This document shows positions 8,302 through 18,082 of a DNA stretch of 64,000 nucleotides, in pieces (position 1 is the stretch's first letter; each line of letters opens with the position of its first letter). The DNA is from Parasedimentitalea huanghaiensis (GTDB lineage Bacteria > Pseudomonadota > Alphaproteobacteria > Rhodobacterales > Rhodobacteraceae), in the NCBI RefSeq assembly GCF_009753675.1, contig NZ_WQLV01000011.1, positions 1-64,000 of the forward strand. Direction: 5' to 3'. A program made the position numbers and the translations under genes. Below the pieces are notes generated by a model. That model was given only the letters and a program-made list of their open reading frames with translations. It was not told the origin of the DNA and ran no database searches.

Positions 8302-11300
8302 TCATGCAAACCAATCGCTTGAAAGACTATCTGACAGACTGACACGAGACATGTTTGCGATCTGGATTGCTTCTGCATCTCCCGCCCCGTCAGCATCATA
8401 TTCAAGCCAAACAGATGACCTCGTGCCACCCAAACTCAACGTACCGGCCGCTAGGGCTGTTTCCACGTCTGTCCCAAGTTCCTGCAACAAGGCAGTGACA
8501 TCCAGCAAATCGCCCTGTTCGACGGAAAAATCGCGGATCAAGTCGCCGACATCTGCGATTGTGTTGAAGACAAATACATCGGCCCCATCGCCGCCTCTGA
8601 TGGTATCCACTCCGGCACCACCGGTTAATCTGTCGTCACCGTCTCCGCCGTCAATTTGATCTCCACCACTCCCACCTGAGATGGTGTCATTTCCCTCATC
8701 ACCGGCCACGCGGTCGTTGCCACCGCCTGCATCAAGTGCATCGTCGCCCTCACCACCATAGACACGGTCATTTCCATCCCCGGAACTGACCGTGTCTGCA
8801 CCTGCTCGGCCGTAAATTCTGTCATTCCCTGTTCCCGCCTGGATCCAGTCCGCGCCTTCCCCTGCTGAAATCAGGTTAGTTCCATCTCCGCCGTAGATAC
8901 TGTCATCGCCAGCACCGCTGTCAATCCGGTCATCCCCTGCTCCGGCAAAGATGGTATCATTGCCCTCACCACCATAGATTTTGTCATTGCCAGCCCCGGT
9001 CAGGATCCAATCATCACCATCCCGACCAAAAACCATATTGTTCCCGTCGCCAGCGTTGATGCTGTCGTTGCCAGTACCGCCATCAAGACGGTCAGATCCA
9101 GCCCCCGAAGTCAGCGTGTCATCGCCTTCGTCACCATTCAGTCGGTTGGTGCCCTCGCCGCCAGAAATCAGATCATTCCCGGCACCACCATCAACCCTGT
9201 CATGGCCCGTTCCGGTTGAAACTGTATCATCACCCGCCCCGGCAGTGACCCTGTTTTTACCATCACCGGCATTGATGCTGTCATCCCCACCGCCAGATTC
9301 GATTTTGTCCGCACCACCGCCCGTGATGATTGTATCGTTACCGCTGCCAGACTCGATCTGGTTGCTACCGCCACCAGTTGAAACGTAGTTGTGGCCATCG
9401 CCGACTTCAATTCGGTTGCTGCCTGCTCCGGCAATTATCGTGTCGTGGCCGCTGCCCGATTCGATGCGGTTTTTCCCGCCACCGACAGTAGTATGATTGT
9501 CACCATCGCCGACTTCAATTCTATTGGCCCCCGCACCCGCTAGGATGGTGTCGTTCCCGGTACCGCTGGCGATCCGGTTTTTACCATCGCCAACACTGAT
9601 AGAGTTATTTCCTGTGCCACCATCTATTCTGTTATCACCATCTTCCGCAGTAATGGTGTCATCGCCCTCTCTGCCAAAGATCTGATTGCGGCTCGCTCCG
9701 CCATGCAGCTCATCGTTGCCTGTGCCGCCGTCCAGATAGTCGTTATTACCTCCACCGAGAAGAGTGTCAGCTCCCTCGCCGCCGTAGAGTTTGTCGGACC
9801 CGTCTCCCCCGTCCAGGAGATCGTCCCCGTCTTCGCCATACAATTTGTCAGATCCGACGCCACCTTCCAGTGTATCGGCGCCTGCGCCGCCATACAGCCG
9901 GTCGGCACCACCGTTGCCCTGAAGCAAGTTGTCAGCATCGTTGCCATAACCGATGTCATTGCCCCGGCCAAAAATGATGTTCTCAATCGGCGTGTCAGGA
10001 TCAATTGTCAGAACTTTGGAGCCGATTTTGCTGAAACCACCACTCTCCAATCTTATCTGTGTTTTGTACGTCACAGCGCTAAGATCCAGCGTGTCGTTCC
10101 CACCGTCACTGTCACTCACTGTCGCCAATGAAGTAGACCAGTTGCGGACAAAATCGTTGTCAAATGTATAGGTCGTATCAGTCGACACCGGCTCTGGTGG
10201 TGGGGGCGGCGGAGGTGTAGCGCCGCTGTTGATAATTTCAGCGACATCAGCATCTGCCGAAACGCCAGTCAAAAAGGCCAGTTGCGTTGTCTCGCCGCCA
10301 TAGGTAATAACAAGCCAAGACCCGCCAGTCCCAGCTTCAAGCGAGACTACTCCGTCTGTGACGGCTGCATCACCGACATATCCGACATCTAGCAGCAACT
10401 GGCCAAGATCAACCCGATCCCCCGCAGCCAAATCAAAATCGGTGACAGTGTCACCTGCATCAACAAGTGAGTTGAAAACAAAACGATCTGCTCCAGTCCC
10501 ACCGGTCAGAATATCTGCACCTGCTCCACCGATCAGGATATCATTGCCCACTCCAGCATCGATCAGATCATTCCCAGCACCACTTTCGAGCCGGTTATCT
10601 GCGTCGTTGCCTATAATGGTATCATCGCCGGACCCGGCGATGGCATTTTCAATAACTGTCCCGCGCCCAATTGAGAAATTTCCTGTTCGCCCGTTCAGGT
10701 TGGAATAGGTTTCGACCTCAAGGCTCAACATCTGGTCACTGCCGCGTGACCCCAGATCAATCAAATCAATGCCGCCGCTATCTACGATTGCAGCCGCCCA
10801 AGTCCCGGATAGATCCATACCAACCCGACCGGTGGTTTCCCCATCCCCATATACCGTGTTACCGGTTTCAACATTTGTCGGTGTACCATACAGCTGATAA
10901 ACTGCTGCAATATCCGCCAACTGAGCCGTTGCCAAAAAGGAATATGACGCATCTGTGGACGTGTTTTCAGTTTGGCTGAAATAGGACATAATCGACATTT
11001 GCCAGCTGTCGTTGGCAAAACCCGCATCCGTCCCATAACTGGCACTACCGTTGTAGTTTCCAGTGTGGCCCAGCCCCAAAGCATGTCCAATTTCATGAAT
11101 GAACGTTTGTAGATAATAGTCGCCGTAGTTCGACCAAGATGTAGCGACATTGATGTTGGTGCTAATGACAGTGCTGCCACTAACGCTGGAGCTCGCATAG
11201 GCGCCAGATTGGCTGTCATCAAACGTTATCTGCGCCGAGCTGCTTTGAACAAACTCGATACCAGTAATTGCCGTCCAACTATCTAGTGCCTGCCGCGCTG

Positions 11301-11535
11301 TAGTCTGTCCATGAGCATTCAACCCATTTAGATTGACTGTGATCTGCCCCCCTGGCTCAACATCATAGGATCGCTGCGACCGCCCTGTGTCTTCCCAATA
11401 ACCCTGTGTAAGATACGTCGCGACTTGATCTACGGTATAGGTAGGTTTTGCGACTGAATCTTGCGAGGTAGAACTACTGCTGCCCGCAGTGTCCAAAGGG
11501 TTTTTATGATCAGGATTTCCACAAAGCTCACACAT
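8302..11535 (-). CDS. Giant serralysin-type RTX metalloprotease (M10B)
   Basis: 1077 residues, about twice the usual serralysin length of ~470-500. The catalytic domain occupies about residues 25-220: [11 protein letters not shown] at 147-157 binds zinc and SIMSYF is the Met-turn. A first calcium-binding RTX block (~300-345) ends in a serralysin C-terminal domain. Then come a proline-rich linker near residue 445 and a second, far longer RTX block to about residue 1020, closed by another C-terminal domain. Within ~630-765 the usual GGxGxD pattern drifts to GxGxNxI units. There is no cleavable signal peptide, as expected for type I secretion, but no HlyB/HlyD/TolC-type genes are adjacent. The small exported protein gene 27 bases upstream is likely co-transcribed. 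Confidence 0.92.
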   Translation of the reverse strand: MCELCGNPDHKNPLDTAGSSSSTSQDSVAKPTYTVDQVATYLTQGYWEDTGRSQRSYDVEPGGQITVNLNGLNAHGQTTARQALDSWTAITGIEFVQSSSAQITFDDSQSGAYASSSVSGSTVISTNINVATSWSNYGDYYLQTFIHEIGHALGLGHTGNYNGSASYGTDAGFANDSWQMSIMSYFSQTENTSTDASYSFLATAQLADIAAVYQLYGTPTNVETGNTVYGDGETTGRVGMDLSGTWAAAIVDSGGIDLIDLGSRGSDQMLSLEVETYSNLNGRTGNFSIGRGTVIENAIAGSGDDTIIGNDADNRLESGAGNDLIDAGVGNDILIGGAGADILTGGTGADRFVFNSLVDAGDTVTDFDLAAGDRVDLGQLLLDVGYVGDAAVTDGVVSLEAGTGGSWLVITYGGETTQLAFLTGVSADADVAEIINSGATPPPPPPPEPVSTDTTYTFDNDFVRNWSTSLATVSDSDGGNDTLDLSAVTYKTQIRLESGGFSKIGSKVLTIDPDTPIENIIFGRGNDIGYGNDADNLLQGNGGADRLYGGAGADTLEGGVGSDKLYGEDGDDLLDGGDGSDKLYGGEGADTLLGGGNNDYLDGGTGNDELHGGASRNQIFGREGDDTITAEDGDNRIDGGTGNNSISVGDGKNRIASGTGNDTILAGAGANRIEVGDGDNHTTVGGGKNRIESGSGHDTIIAGAGSNRIEVGDGHNYVSTGGGSNQIESGSGNDTIITGGGADKIESGGGDDSINAGDGKNRVTAGAGDDTVSTGTGHDRVDGGAGNDLISGGEGTNRLNGDEGDDTLTSGAGSDRLDGGTGNDSINAGDGNNMVFGRDGDDWILTGAGNDKIYGGEGNDTIFAGAGDDRIDSGAGDDSIYGGDGTNLISAGEGADWIQAGTGNDRIYGRAGADTVSSGDGNDRVYGGEGDDALDAGGGNDRVAGDEGNDTISGGSGGDQIDGGDGDDRLTGGAGVDTIRGGDGADVFVFNTIADVGDLIRDFSVEQGDLLDVTALLQELGTDVETALAAGTLSLGGTRSSVWLEYDADGAGDAEAIQIANMSRVSLSDSLSSDWFA

Positions 11536-11562
11536 ATCGCATTCCTTTTCAGCTATCCAGCT

Positions 11563-11967
11563 TTAGAGTGGTAGCTCTGATGAGCGAACCAGTTGCAGGG
11601 CAAATGGGACTAAATCTTTTGGTTCAAGGAGACGGTCCATAACCGAGTATTCGATAACCGGTCCGACCCCATCGCGACCATCATCACTGTGCCAGGTCAG
11701 ATATCCTGACTGCCAGTCAGCCTCTCGGTGCTTTTCGACGTAACGCACAATTAGGTCTGCGCCCTCACCCACCTCAGCGGATATGGTGAGCCTGTGTTGC
11801 GGGAGTTCAGCCGTCATCGCCTGCGCCAGTGCAGCGCAAAGTGGTGCCTGTTGTTTGGCATCGCAGTGAAGCAAAACATGAGGAACAGATCCGCTCATTG
11901 CTGATGCACCAGAGGACAAAAGCATGGCGAGGCCCGATAGCTTGGCAAGTTTTTTGATGATGGACAT
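11563..11967 (-). CDS. Small exported protein, probable partner of the RTX protease
   Basis: 134 residues from the ATG at 11967; an upstream in-frame start is possible but would bury the signal peptide. The signal (KKLAKLSGLAMLLSSGASA) predicts export to the periplasm. Two cysteines close together (LLHCDAKQQAPLCAAL) may form a disulfide. The gene ends 27 bases before the RTX protease start on the same strand. Serralysin genes elsewhere often have a small periplasmic inhibitor (AprI/Inh family) next to them. This protein has the right size and export signal, but I see no AprI sequence similarity, so the role is open. Confidence 0.6.
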   Translation of the reverse strand: MSIIKKLAKLSGLAMLLSSGASAMSGSVPHVLLHCDAKQQAPLCAALAQAMTAELPQHRLTISAEVGEGADLIVRYVEKHREADWQSGYLTWHSDDGRDGVGPVIEYSVMDRLLEPKDLVPFALQLVRSSELPL

Positions 11968-12415
11968 GGTTACGGTCACTTCACGGTTCGAGAGATAGAT
12001 TTTTCCCGCGCCGTTCTGGCCGCTGTTAATCTTTAGACTGTGAACCGGGCGGGATAGGGTCAAGAATACGGCAGTTTTGTGTCTCCAGCTCCCTCCGTTT
12101 GAATATGTTCAAAATTGTGCTGCAGGTTTCCGTGTGCTTCGCACCTTCATGCTAGCATCATTACACCTTATCTGGAGCGTCCGGGCTTCGCCTCCTGAGA
12201 GGACACAAAAATTGGGCGGATTGCGCAGGTTGGGCTATGGAACGGAATAGGAGGGTCCGCGAGCCTTTACTCCCGGTTACACATTCCCACCAATCTCTGG
12301 AGTGTTTCTACCCGTTGATTGAATCTGCCAAGGTAGTGGATTTGATACGGGCGCCTGCTGCCATATCCTGAACAGTTATAGCCGTATACTGATCAATAAG
12401 TGTCCATCTGAACTA
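11968..12415. other. Intergenic region upstream of the protease operon
   Basis: About 450 bases without a supported gene. The left part must hold the promoter of the small exported protein and RTX operon. The right edge is the terminator of the TRAP operon. No other repeat or RNA gene was recognised. Confidence 0.45.
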
Positions 12416-12444
12416 AAAAGGCGCCCCGTAAAAGGGCGCCTTTT
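12416..12444 (-). terminator. Terminator of the TRAP transporter operon
   Basis: An 11-bp perfect stem (AAAAGGCGCCC paired with GGGCGCCTTTT) around a 7-base loop, just after the dctM stop. On the minus strand it ends in a T run, as in an intrinsic terminator. Confidence 0.85.
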
Positions 12445-12453
12445 GGTGTCTAG

Positions 12454-13857
12454 TTATGCAACCAAAGATGGTAGATAAAGGACGATGCTAGGAAAGGCGA
12501 CCAACAGAGCAATGGTCACTCCATCAGCAATGAAGAATGGCATCACACCACGGAACACATCCTGCACCGTAAGATCATCACGCACGCCTGCCACAACAAA
12601 GCAGTTGAGTCCGATCGGCGGGGTGATCAGGCAGAACTCAGCCATTTTCACCACCAAAATACCAAACCAGATCGCACACATTGTGCCGCTCATGCCAAAG
12701 GCACTGTCAGCAGCCGCTACACTCTCGCCACCGTTCAGCGCCATTACTGCAGGATAGACAACTGGCAGGGTCAACAACAACATACCAATGGCATCCATGA
12801 ACATACCCAGCACCGCATAGGCCAGCAAAATGCAAATCAGGATCAGCATAGGTGCCATTTCAAGGCTGGTAATCCAGTCAGAAAATGCTCCAGGCAGATC
12901 TGCAAAGCCAAGGAATCGCACATAGATCAAGACGCCCCAGATGATAGTAAAGATCATCACCGTCAGCTTGGCTGTTTCCAGCAGTGCTGATTTCAGCTGC
13001 GTCCATTTCATGCCATTGTAAATGGCCATGCAGAACACGACAAAAGCCCCCAGCGCGCCACCTTCGGTGGGTGTACCCCAGGCTTCGTCTCCGAAGGGAT
13101 TATAGACAAAACAGATGATGATCAGGACAACAAATATAATCGGCATTGCGGCCGGCAAGGATTCAAAGCGCTGGCGCCAGGTGAACCCAGTCACCGGCGG
13201 GCCGACGTTTTTAAAGATCACTGCAATGCCAACAATCAACGTCACATACACAATTGCGCTAAATGCCCCTGGAATGAACCCAGCCAGCAGCAGCTTGCCC
13301 ACATCCTGTTCCACGATAATCGCATAGATCACCAAGATCGCTGATGGAGGAATAAGCGAAGCCAGCGTCCCTGCGGCAGCAACCACACCAGCCGCGAATT
13401 GCTTATTATACCCAATCGCCAGCATTTCCGGGATTGCGATACGGGCAAACACCGCTGAAGTCGCAACCGAGGCGCCGGACACAGCAGCAAAACCAGCTGT
13501 CGCAAATACCGTCGATACAGCCAATCCACCGGGAAGCCAGGCAATCCAGCGCTTGGCGGCCTCAAACAGGGCCTTCGTCAGCCCTGCATAATAGGCCAAA
13601 TACCCAATCAGAATAAAGGTTGGGATCAGGCTTAGCGCCTGGCTCGACACCTTGGAATGAGGCACCTGCCCCGCAACTTTGACTGATACGGTTAGCGCCT
13701 TGATGAATTTATCCGGCTGGTAGCCGAACTTGGCCCAAAATATCCATATCAGACCAACCAGCCCAGCCATGGCGGCGGCAAAGGCCACCCGCATACCTGC
13801 AACAACCATGACCAGCATAAAGCCAGTGACCCAAAGGCCAATTTCAATAGGTTCCAT
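12454..13857 (-). CDS. dctM: TRAP transporter large permease (DctM family)
   Basis: 467 residues, at the long end for DctM proteins. The sequence is almost wholly hydrophobic with about 12-13 membrane segments. Typical DctM stretches include ALSLIPTFILIGYLAYYAGL near the N-terminus, SGASVATSAVFARIAIPEM, and LITPPIGLNCFVVAGV near the end. It is the ion-coupled translocation subunit of a tripartite ATP-independent periplasmic transporter and works with the DctQ protein encoded 11 bases upstream. The large size and insertions put it in the group with bulky DctM subunits. Substrate cannot be read from this subunit. Confidence 0.93.
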   Translation of the reverse strand: MEPIEIGLWVTGFMLVMVVAGMRVAFAAAMAGLVGLIWIFWAKFGYQPDKFIKALTVSVKVAGQVPHSKVSSQALSLIPTFILIGYLAYYAGLTKALFEAAKRWIAWLPGGLAVSTVFATAGFAAVSGASVATSAVFARIAIPEMLAIGYNKQFAAGVVAAAGTLASLIPPSAILVIYAIIVEQDVGKLLLAGFIPGAFSAIVYVTLIVGIAVIFKNVGPPVTGFTWRQRFESLPAAMPIIFVVLIIICFVYNPFGDEAWGTPTEGGALGAFVVFCMAIYNGMKWTQLKSALLETAKLTVMIFTIIWGVLIYVRFLGFADLPGAFSDWITSLEMAPMLILICILLAYAVLGMFMDAIGMLLLTLPVVYPAVMALNGGESVAAADSAFGMSGTMCAIWFGILVVKMAEFCLITPPIGLNCFVVAGVRDDLTVQDVFRGVMPFFIADGVTIALLVAFPSIVLYLPSLVA

Positions 13858-13868
13858 CGTTCTGCCCC

Positions 13869-14516
13869 TTAGCCCTGTGAGCCGTTATTGCCGGCGTCAC
13901 TCAACTGTTCCGCCTCCGCTGCCGCCTGCGCTGCAGCACTTTGGATTAGCGGCACCGCCACTGGGGTTTCCAACCCCAACACAAACGCGCGGCCATAGCC
14001 CCAGATCTGCAAAACCAACCGCAGACACAGCACTGAGAACGCCACCGGAACCAACAGTTTGGCAGGCCAAATCGGCAGACTGATATCAATCGAGCTGTCT
14101 CGGCTCCAGAGTGGTACCGCAAAATCGAAAGACCGACCAAAATGCGACCAGCTGCCCCAGACCAGGGCCATCATCAACAGCAAGATCAGCATAACCGAGA
14201 TCAATTCAAACAGCCACAATGCGCGGCCTCGGAGCGAGCCAATAAGAATATCCATCCGGATATGACCACCGTCGCGCTGCACATAGGATATGCCCATGAA
14301 AGCGATCAATGGCATCACCTGTTCAATCCAGTCCACATAACCGGGCAGCGGCGCGTTCATTGCGTTGCGCCCACCCACGGAAACCACCGCGAGCACCATC
14401 AAAGAAAACACCGCTATTCCGCTGACCAACGCTAACAATTGTTCTAGCCGCAGCAGCTGACCGTCCAACCGGCTAATCAGACTGCCATCTTCCAATACCG
14501 CAGCGCTTGTCGCCAT
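13869..14516 (-). CDS. dctQ: TRAP transporter small permease (DctQ family)
   Basis: 215 residues with four hydrophobic helices (about 30-50, 65-85, 105-125 and 155-175) and the family-typical GRNAMNAPLPGYVDWIEQVM region after helix 1. The C-terminal tail is long and rich in Ala, Glu and Gln. It forms the membrane complex with DctM. A hairpin separates it from the binding-protein gene upstream, which would lower its expression relative to DctP. Confidence 0.92.
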   Translation of the reverse strand: MATSAAVLEDGSLISRLDGQLLRLEQLLALVSGIAVFSLMVLAVVSVGGRNAMNAPLPGYVDWIEQVMPLIAFMGISYVQRDGGHIRMDILIGSLRGRALWLFELISVMLILLLMMALVWGSWSHFGRSFDFAVPLWSRDSSIDISLPIWPAKLLVPVAFSVLCLRLVLQIWGYGRAFVLGLETPVAVPLIQSAAAQAAAEAEQLSDAGNNGSQG

Positions 14517-14550
14517 GGGACAGATCCTTACCTATATTTTAGAAACCAAA

Positions 14551-14576
14551 AAGGCCGGGCACTGCTGCCCGGCCTT
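14551..14576 (-). terminator. Intra-operon hairpin between dctP and dctQ
   Basis: A perfect 11-bp stem (AAGGCCGGGCA paired with TGCCCGGCCTT) with loop CTGC, located 17 bases after the dctP stop. It lies inside the operon, so it most likely acts as a partial terminator or as an mRNA stabiliser that leaves more binding protein than permease. Confidence 0.75.
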
Positions 14577-14592
14577 GGTCATGTTAAACCGC

Positions 14593-15603
14593 TTACTTGC
14601 GTTCAGCAGCCAGTGTATCCATCACTAGATCATACAGTTCTTGCGCAGGAATGCCCTGAGCTGACATGTCCGCGATCCACTGCTCGCGGATCGGGTCAGC
14701 AGCCACAGTGCGGAACTCGGCTAGTTGGTCTTCGGAAATTTCGACCTTAGTCACGCCTTTTTCCACCAGGACATCGTCCCACTTGGCAAGCAGCTCGCCA
14801 TAGTTGGCCAGATAATGATCAATGGATTCGCTAACCGAGCTGTCCAGCGCTTCACGCTCAGAATCACTCAACATGTCATAGGCATCTGTGTTGACCACAA
14901 CAGGGCAGTTCACGGTGCCGGGGTTCAGGTTTGCAGTCCACCAATCAGCACGATTGATTGTACCAAAGGCCAGATGCGCGTGCTGGGCAAACGCAACGGT
15001 GTCGACAACACCTGATTCCATCGCGTTATAGGCTTCGGTTGCTGTAACCGAAGTCGGAACCGCCCCCACAGCAGCAAAGGCTTTGCCGATACCGCCAGTG
15101 GCACGGACCCGCATATCTTTAAACGCGGCCAAGCTATCGCGCGGATCACCCGTACCAACCAAATTATACTGAGGCATTGGTGAGGTCATCAGCAGTTTCG
15201 CATTCCAGCGTGCCAGATCGGCCTGAACTGCAGGATGCGCATATACTGCATTGGCCACCGCAACTTCTTCTTCGAGTGTATTCACACCCAGAAACGGCAG
15301 CTCCAACACAGTAATTGTTGGATTCTTGTCACGGTGGTAGCCGGCACAGAACTGCGCCATTTCAAAGGCACCAATGGAAATACCGTCCAGGTTTTCTTTG
15401 TTCTTGGACAGACCACCATATGAGATGTTCAAAGTGAACTCACCATTGGTTTTTTCGCTAACCAGCTCAGCAAGACGCTCAACATGCTCGGTAAAGGCCC
15501 GACGCTTACCCCAAACAGATACATTCCACTCAGTGGCTGCAACTTCAGAGGCAACAGCAAATCCCGCTGTGGCCATCACGGCCGCGGTCAACATCTTATT
15601 CAT
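14593..15603 (-). CDS. dctP: TRAP transporter substrate-binding protein (DctP family)
   Basis: 336 residues with a signal peptide (MNKMLTAAVMATAGFAVASE, then VAA) for periplasmic export. The DctP fold is seen in FTLNISYGGLSKNKENLDGI, DMRVRATGGIGKAFAAVGAV and ATEAYNAMESGVVDTVAF. The conserved arginine in the KDMRVRATG segment normally binds the substrate's carboxylate, so an organic acid is likely, but the exact ligand is unknown. It is the first gene of the leftward dctP-dctQ-dctM operon; a GGGAGAAAAAAC ribosome site precedes the ATG. Confidence 0.93.
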   Translation of the reverse strand: MNKMLTAAVMATAGFAVASEVAATEWNVSVWGKRRAFTEHVERLAELVSEKTNGEFTLNISYGGLSKNKENLDGISIGAFEMAQFCAGYHRDKNPTITVLELPFLGVNTLEEEVAVANAVYAHPAVQADLARWNAKLLMTSPMPQYNLVGTGDPRDSLAAFKDMRVRATGGIGKAFAAVGAVPTSVTATEAYNAMESGVVDTVAFAQHAHLAFGTINRADWWTANLNPGTVNCPVVVNTDAYDMLSDSEREALDSSVSESIDHYLANYGELLAKWDDVLVEKGVTKVEISEDQLAEFRTVAADPIREQWIADMSAQGIPAQELYDLVMDTLAAERK

Positions 15604-16113
15604 AGTTTTTTCTCCCGGTTTGAACCCTCATAGTGGGGCGCTTGAGGGTAAGCTAACGACTAGCCAAGCCGCTGCCAAGCCCGGGAAACTACTGAAACTA
15701 AATGCGCTGCCGCCAAATGTCGGTCAAACACCTGCGACTCGCTGAATTTTTCTGCAGATAAACCTCTGGGCTAACTAATGAAGCTATAAGCCCGTACAAT
15801 ATGTCACACGGCTTGGTTGCAGTTTCTTACCCGGCCACGGCTTAGTGGAGTAAATGCTGTAAAACAGCTTCCCCAGATTTCATTGACAGGTAATTCTTTA
15901 GCAAACCATGGAAATTTCAGCGCTTTTTAGATTTTGTTTACAGCCAAGTGAATTCATCGGAAAATCGTTTACAAGCAAATCGTTATTTTCCCGTCGCTTA
16001 TTCACATATTTTCAACCTGCTCTATGATCATCGCCGAGGATGGAAACGGTTTGCCAGCCCCGCTCATTAGCGGTCGATTGGTAAGCTGATAAAATATTAG
16101 GGAGGGACCCAGG
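15604..16113. promoter_or_regulatory. Divergent promoter region between dctP and acs
   Basis: 510 bases with no gene, holding the promoters of the leftward TRAP operon and the rightward acs-adk unit. TTGTTTACA (15932-15940) and TCGTTTACA (15966-15974) repeat with the same orientation about 34 bases apart, which could be a paired activator site for acs; this is a visual observation only. The acs ribosome site GGGAGGGA lies just before 16114. Confidence 0.45.
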
Positions 16114-18072
16114 ATGACCACGCAACACGAGAGTGTCGTTTATCCGCCGTCGGCCGAAACCGTTGCCCGTGCGCATGTAGATGCTGCCGGATATGAACAG
16201 ATGTATGCGGCCTCGATTGCTGATCCTGAAGCGTTTTGGGGCGAACAGGGAAAGCGCATTGATTGGATTAAGCCCTATAGCCAGGTGAAAGACGTCAACT
16301 ACAACTTTGGCGAGGTCTCGATCAACTGGTACTCAGACGGCGCTCTGAACGTGAGCGCCAATTGCATCGACCGCCATCTTGCGACCCGTGGCGATCAGAC
16401 TGCTATTATTTTTGAGCCTGACAATCCAGACGAGCCAGCCCAAAACATCACTTACAAGCAACTGCACGGCTCTGTGTGCCGGATGGCCAATGTTTTGACC
16501 TCGATGGGTGTGACTAGGGGCGACCGTGTCATTATCTATATGCCGATGATCCCAGAGGCAGCCTACGCCATGCTGGCCTGTGCCCGTATTGGCGCGATTC
16601 ACTCGATTGTTTTTGCAGGCTTCAGCCCGGACGCCCTGGCTGCGCGGGTAAACGGCTCTGATGCCAAAGTTGTCATCACAGCAGACCACGCCCCACGCGG
16701 CGGGCGTCAAACACCGTTGAAATCCAATGCTGATGCAGCGTTGTTGCATTGTAAGGAAGACGTGAAATGTCTGGTGGTCAAACGTACAGGTGGCCAAACC
16801 ACTTGGATTGAGGGCCGTGACTACGATTACAACGCATTGGCTGCTGCAGCAGACGATAGCTTTGCACCAGTCGAAATGAACGCCGAAGATCCGCTGTTCA
16901 TCCTTTATACTTCGGGTTCAACCGGCCAACCCAAGGGCGTGGTACACACCACTGGTGGCTATTTGGTCTATGCGGCCATGACCCACGAGATCACCTTTGA
17001 TTACCACGATGGCGACATCTACTGGTGTACGGCTGATGTAGGCTGGGTTACAGGACACAGCTACATCGTCTATGGTCCATTGGCCAACGGTGCGACCACA
17101 CTGATGTTTGAAGGTGTGCCCACCTATCCTGACGCCAGCCGGTTCTGGCAGGTCTGCGAAAAGCATAAGGTGAACCAGTTCTACACCGCTCCCACTGCGC
17201 TGCGCGCCTTGATGGGCCAAGGCAACGAATGGGTCGAAAAATGCGACCTATCCAGCCTACGCACTCTGGGAACCGTGGGTGAGCCGATCAATCCCGAAGC
17301 CTGGACCTGGTACAATGACGTTGTTGGTGGCGGTCGCTGCCCAATCGTTGACACGTGGTGGCAGACCGAAACTGGCGGTCATTTGATGACCCCCCTGCCC
17401 GGTGCCCATGCAATGAAGCCCGGTTCTGCGATGAAGCCTTTTTTTGGAATCGAACCAGTTGTTCTGGACCCCACCTCGGGCGTTGAAATCAAAGGCAATG
17501 ATGTCGATGGCGTGTTGTGCATCAAAGACAGCTGGCCCGGCCAGATGCGCACTGTTTGGGGGGACCACGAGCGGTTCCAGAAAACCTATTTCGCCGATTA
17601 CAAGGGCTACTACTTTACCGGTGACGGCTGCAAACGTGATGCAGATGGCGACTACTGGATCACCGGCCGTGTTGATGACGTGATCAACGTATCCGGTCAC
17701 CGCATGGGGACTGCCGAAGTGGAAAGTGCCCTGGTGGCCCATGTTGCCGTCGCCGAGGCTGCCGTGGTTGGTTATCCGCATGACATCAAGGGTCAGGGCA
17801 TCTATTGCTATGTCACCCTAATGAACAATGCCGAGCCCAGCGACGACCTTCTGAAAGAGCTACGGACTTGGGTACGCACCGAGATTGGCCCGATTGCCAG
17901 CCCAGACGTGATCCAATGGGCCCCTGGCCTGCCCAAAACGCGTTCAGGCAAGATCATGCGCCGGATCTTGCGTAAAATCGCTGAGAACGATTTTGGCAGC
18001 CTTGGGGACACATCCACTCTTGCCGACCCGTCGGTGGTTGATGATTTGATCGCCAATCGGGCTGGAAAATAG
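16114..18072 (+). CDS. acs: Acetyl-CoA synthetase (AMP-forming)
   Basis: 652 residues, the normal length. It activates acetate with ATP to acetyl-AMP and then forms acetyl-CoA, releasing AMP and pyrophosphate. The adenylation signature [15 protein letters not shown] lies near residues 266-280, and [11 protein letters not shown] and [20 protein letters not shown] follow. Lys613 in [13 protein letters not shown] matches the catalytic lysine that is the usual acetylation target. The ribosome site GGGAGGGA is strong. The adenylate kinase gene begins 10 bases after the stop, which suggests coupling of AMP production to AMP recycling. Confidence 0.97.
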   Translation: MTTQHESVVYPPSAETVARAHVDAAGYEQMYAASIADPEAFWGEQGKRIDWIKPYSQVKDVNYNFGEVSINWYSDGALNVSANCIDRHLATRGDQTAIIFEPDNPDEPAQNITYKQLHGSVCRMANVLTSMGVTRGDRVIIYMPMIPEAAYAMLACARIGAIHSIVFAGFSPDALAARVNGSDAKVVITADHAPRGGRQTPLKSNADAALLHCKEDVKCLVVKRTGGQTTWIEGRDYDYNALAAAADDSFAPVEMNAEDPLFILYTSGSTGQPKGVVHTTGGYLVYAAMTHEITFDYHDGDIYWCTADVGWVTGHSYIVYGPLANGATTLMFEGVPTYPDASRFWQVCEKHKVNQFYTAPTALRALMGQGNEWVEKCDLSSLRTLGTVGEPINPEAWTWYNDVVGGGRCPIVDTWWQTETGGHLMTPLPGAHAMKPGSAMKPFFGIEPVVLDPTSGVEIKGNDVDGVLCIKDSWPGQMRTVWGDHERFQKTYFADYKGYYFTGDGCKRDADGDYWITGRVDDVINVSGHRMGTAEVESALVAHVAVAEAAVVGYPHDIKGQGIYCYVTLMNNAEPSDDLLKELRTWVRTEIGPIASPDVIQWAPGLPKTRSGKIMRRILRKIAENDFGSLGDTSTLADPSVVDDLIANRAGK

Positions 18073-18082
18073 GAGGATGAGT

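Noticed and set aside
8351-10708. Many plus-strand frames rich in Pro and Ser
   Set aside because: They are the mirror image of the Gly/Asp-rich RTX repeats on the minus strand.
8302-11535. Tandem repeats in the RTX gene as a possible CRISPR array
   Set aside because: The units are translated Gly/Asp-rich RTX repeats of 27 bases with variable sequence, with no spacers between identical repeats.
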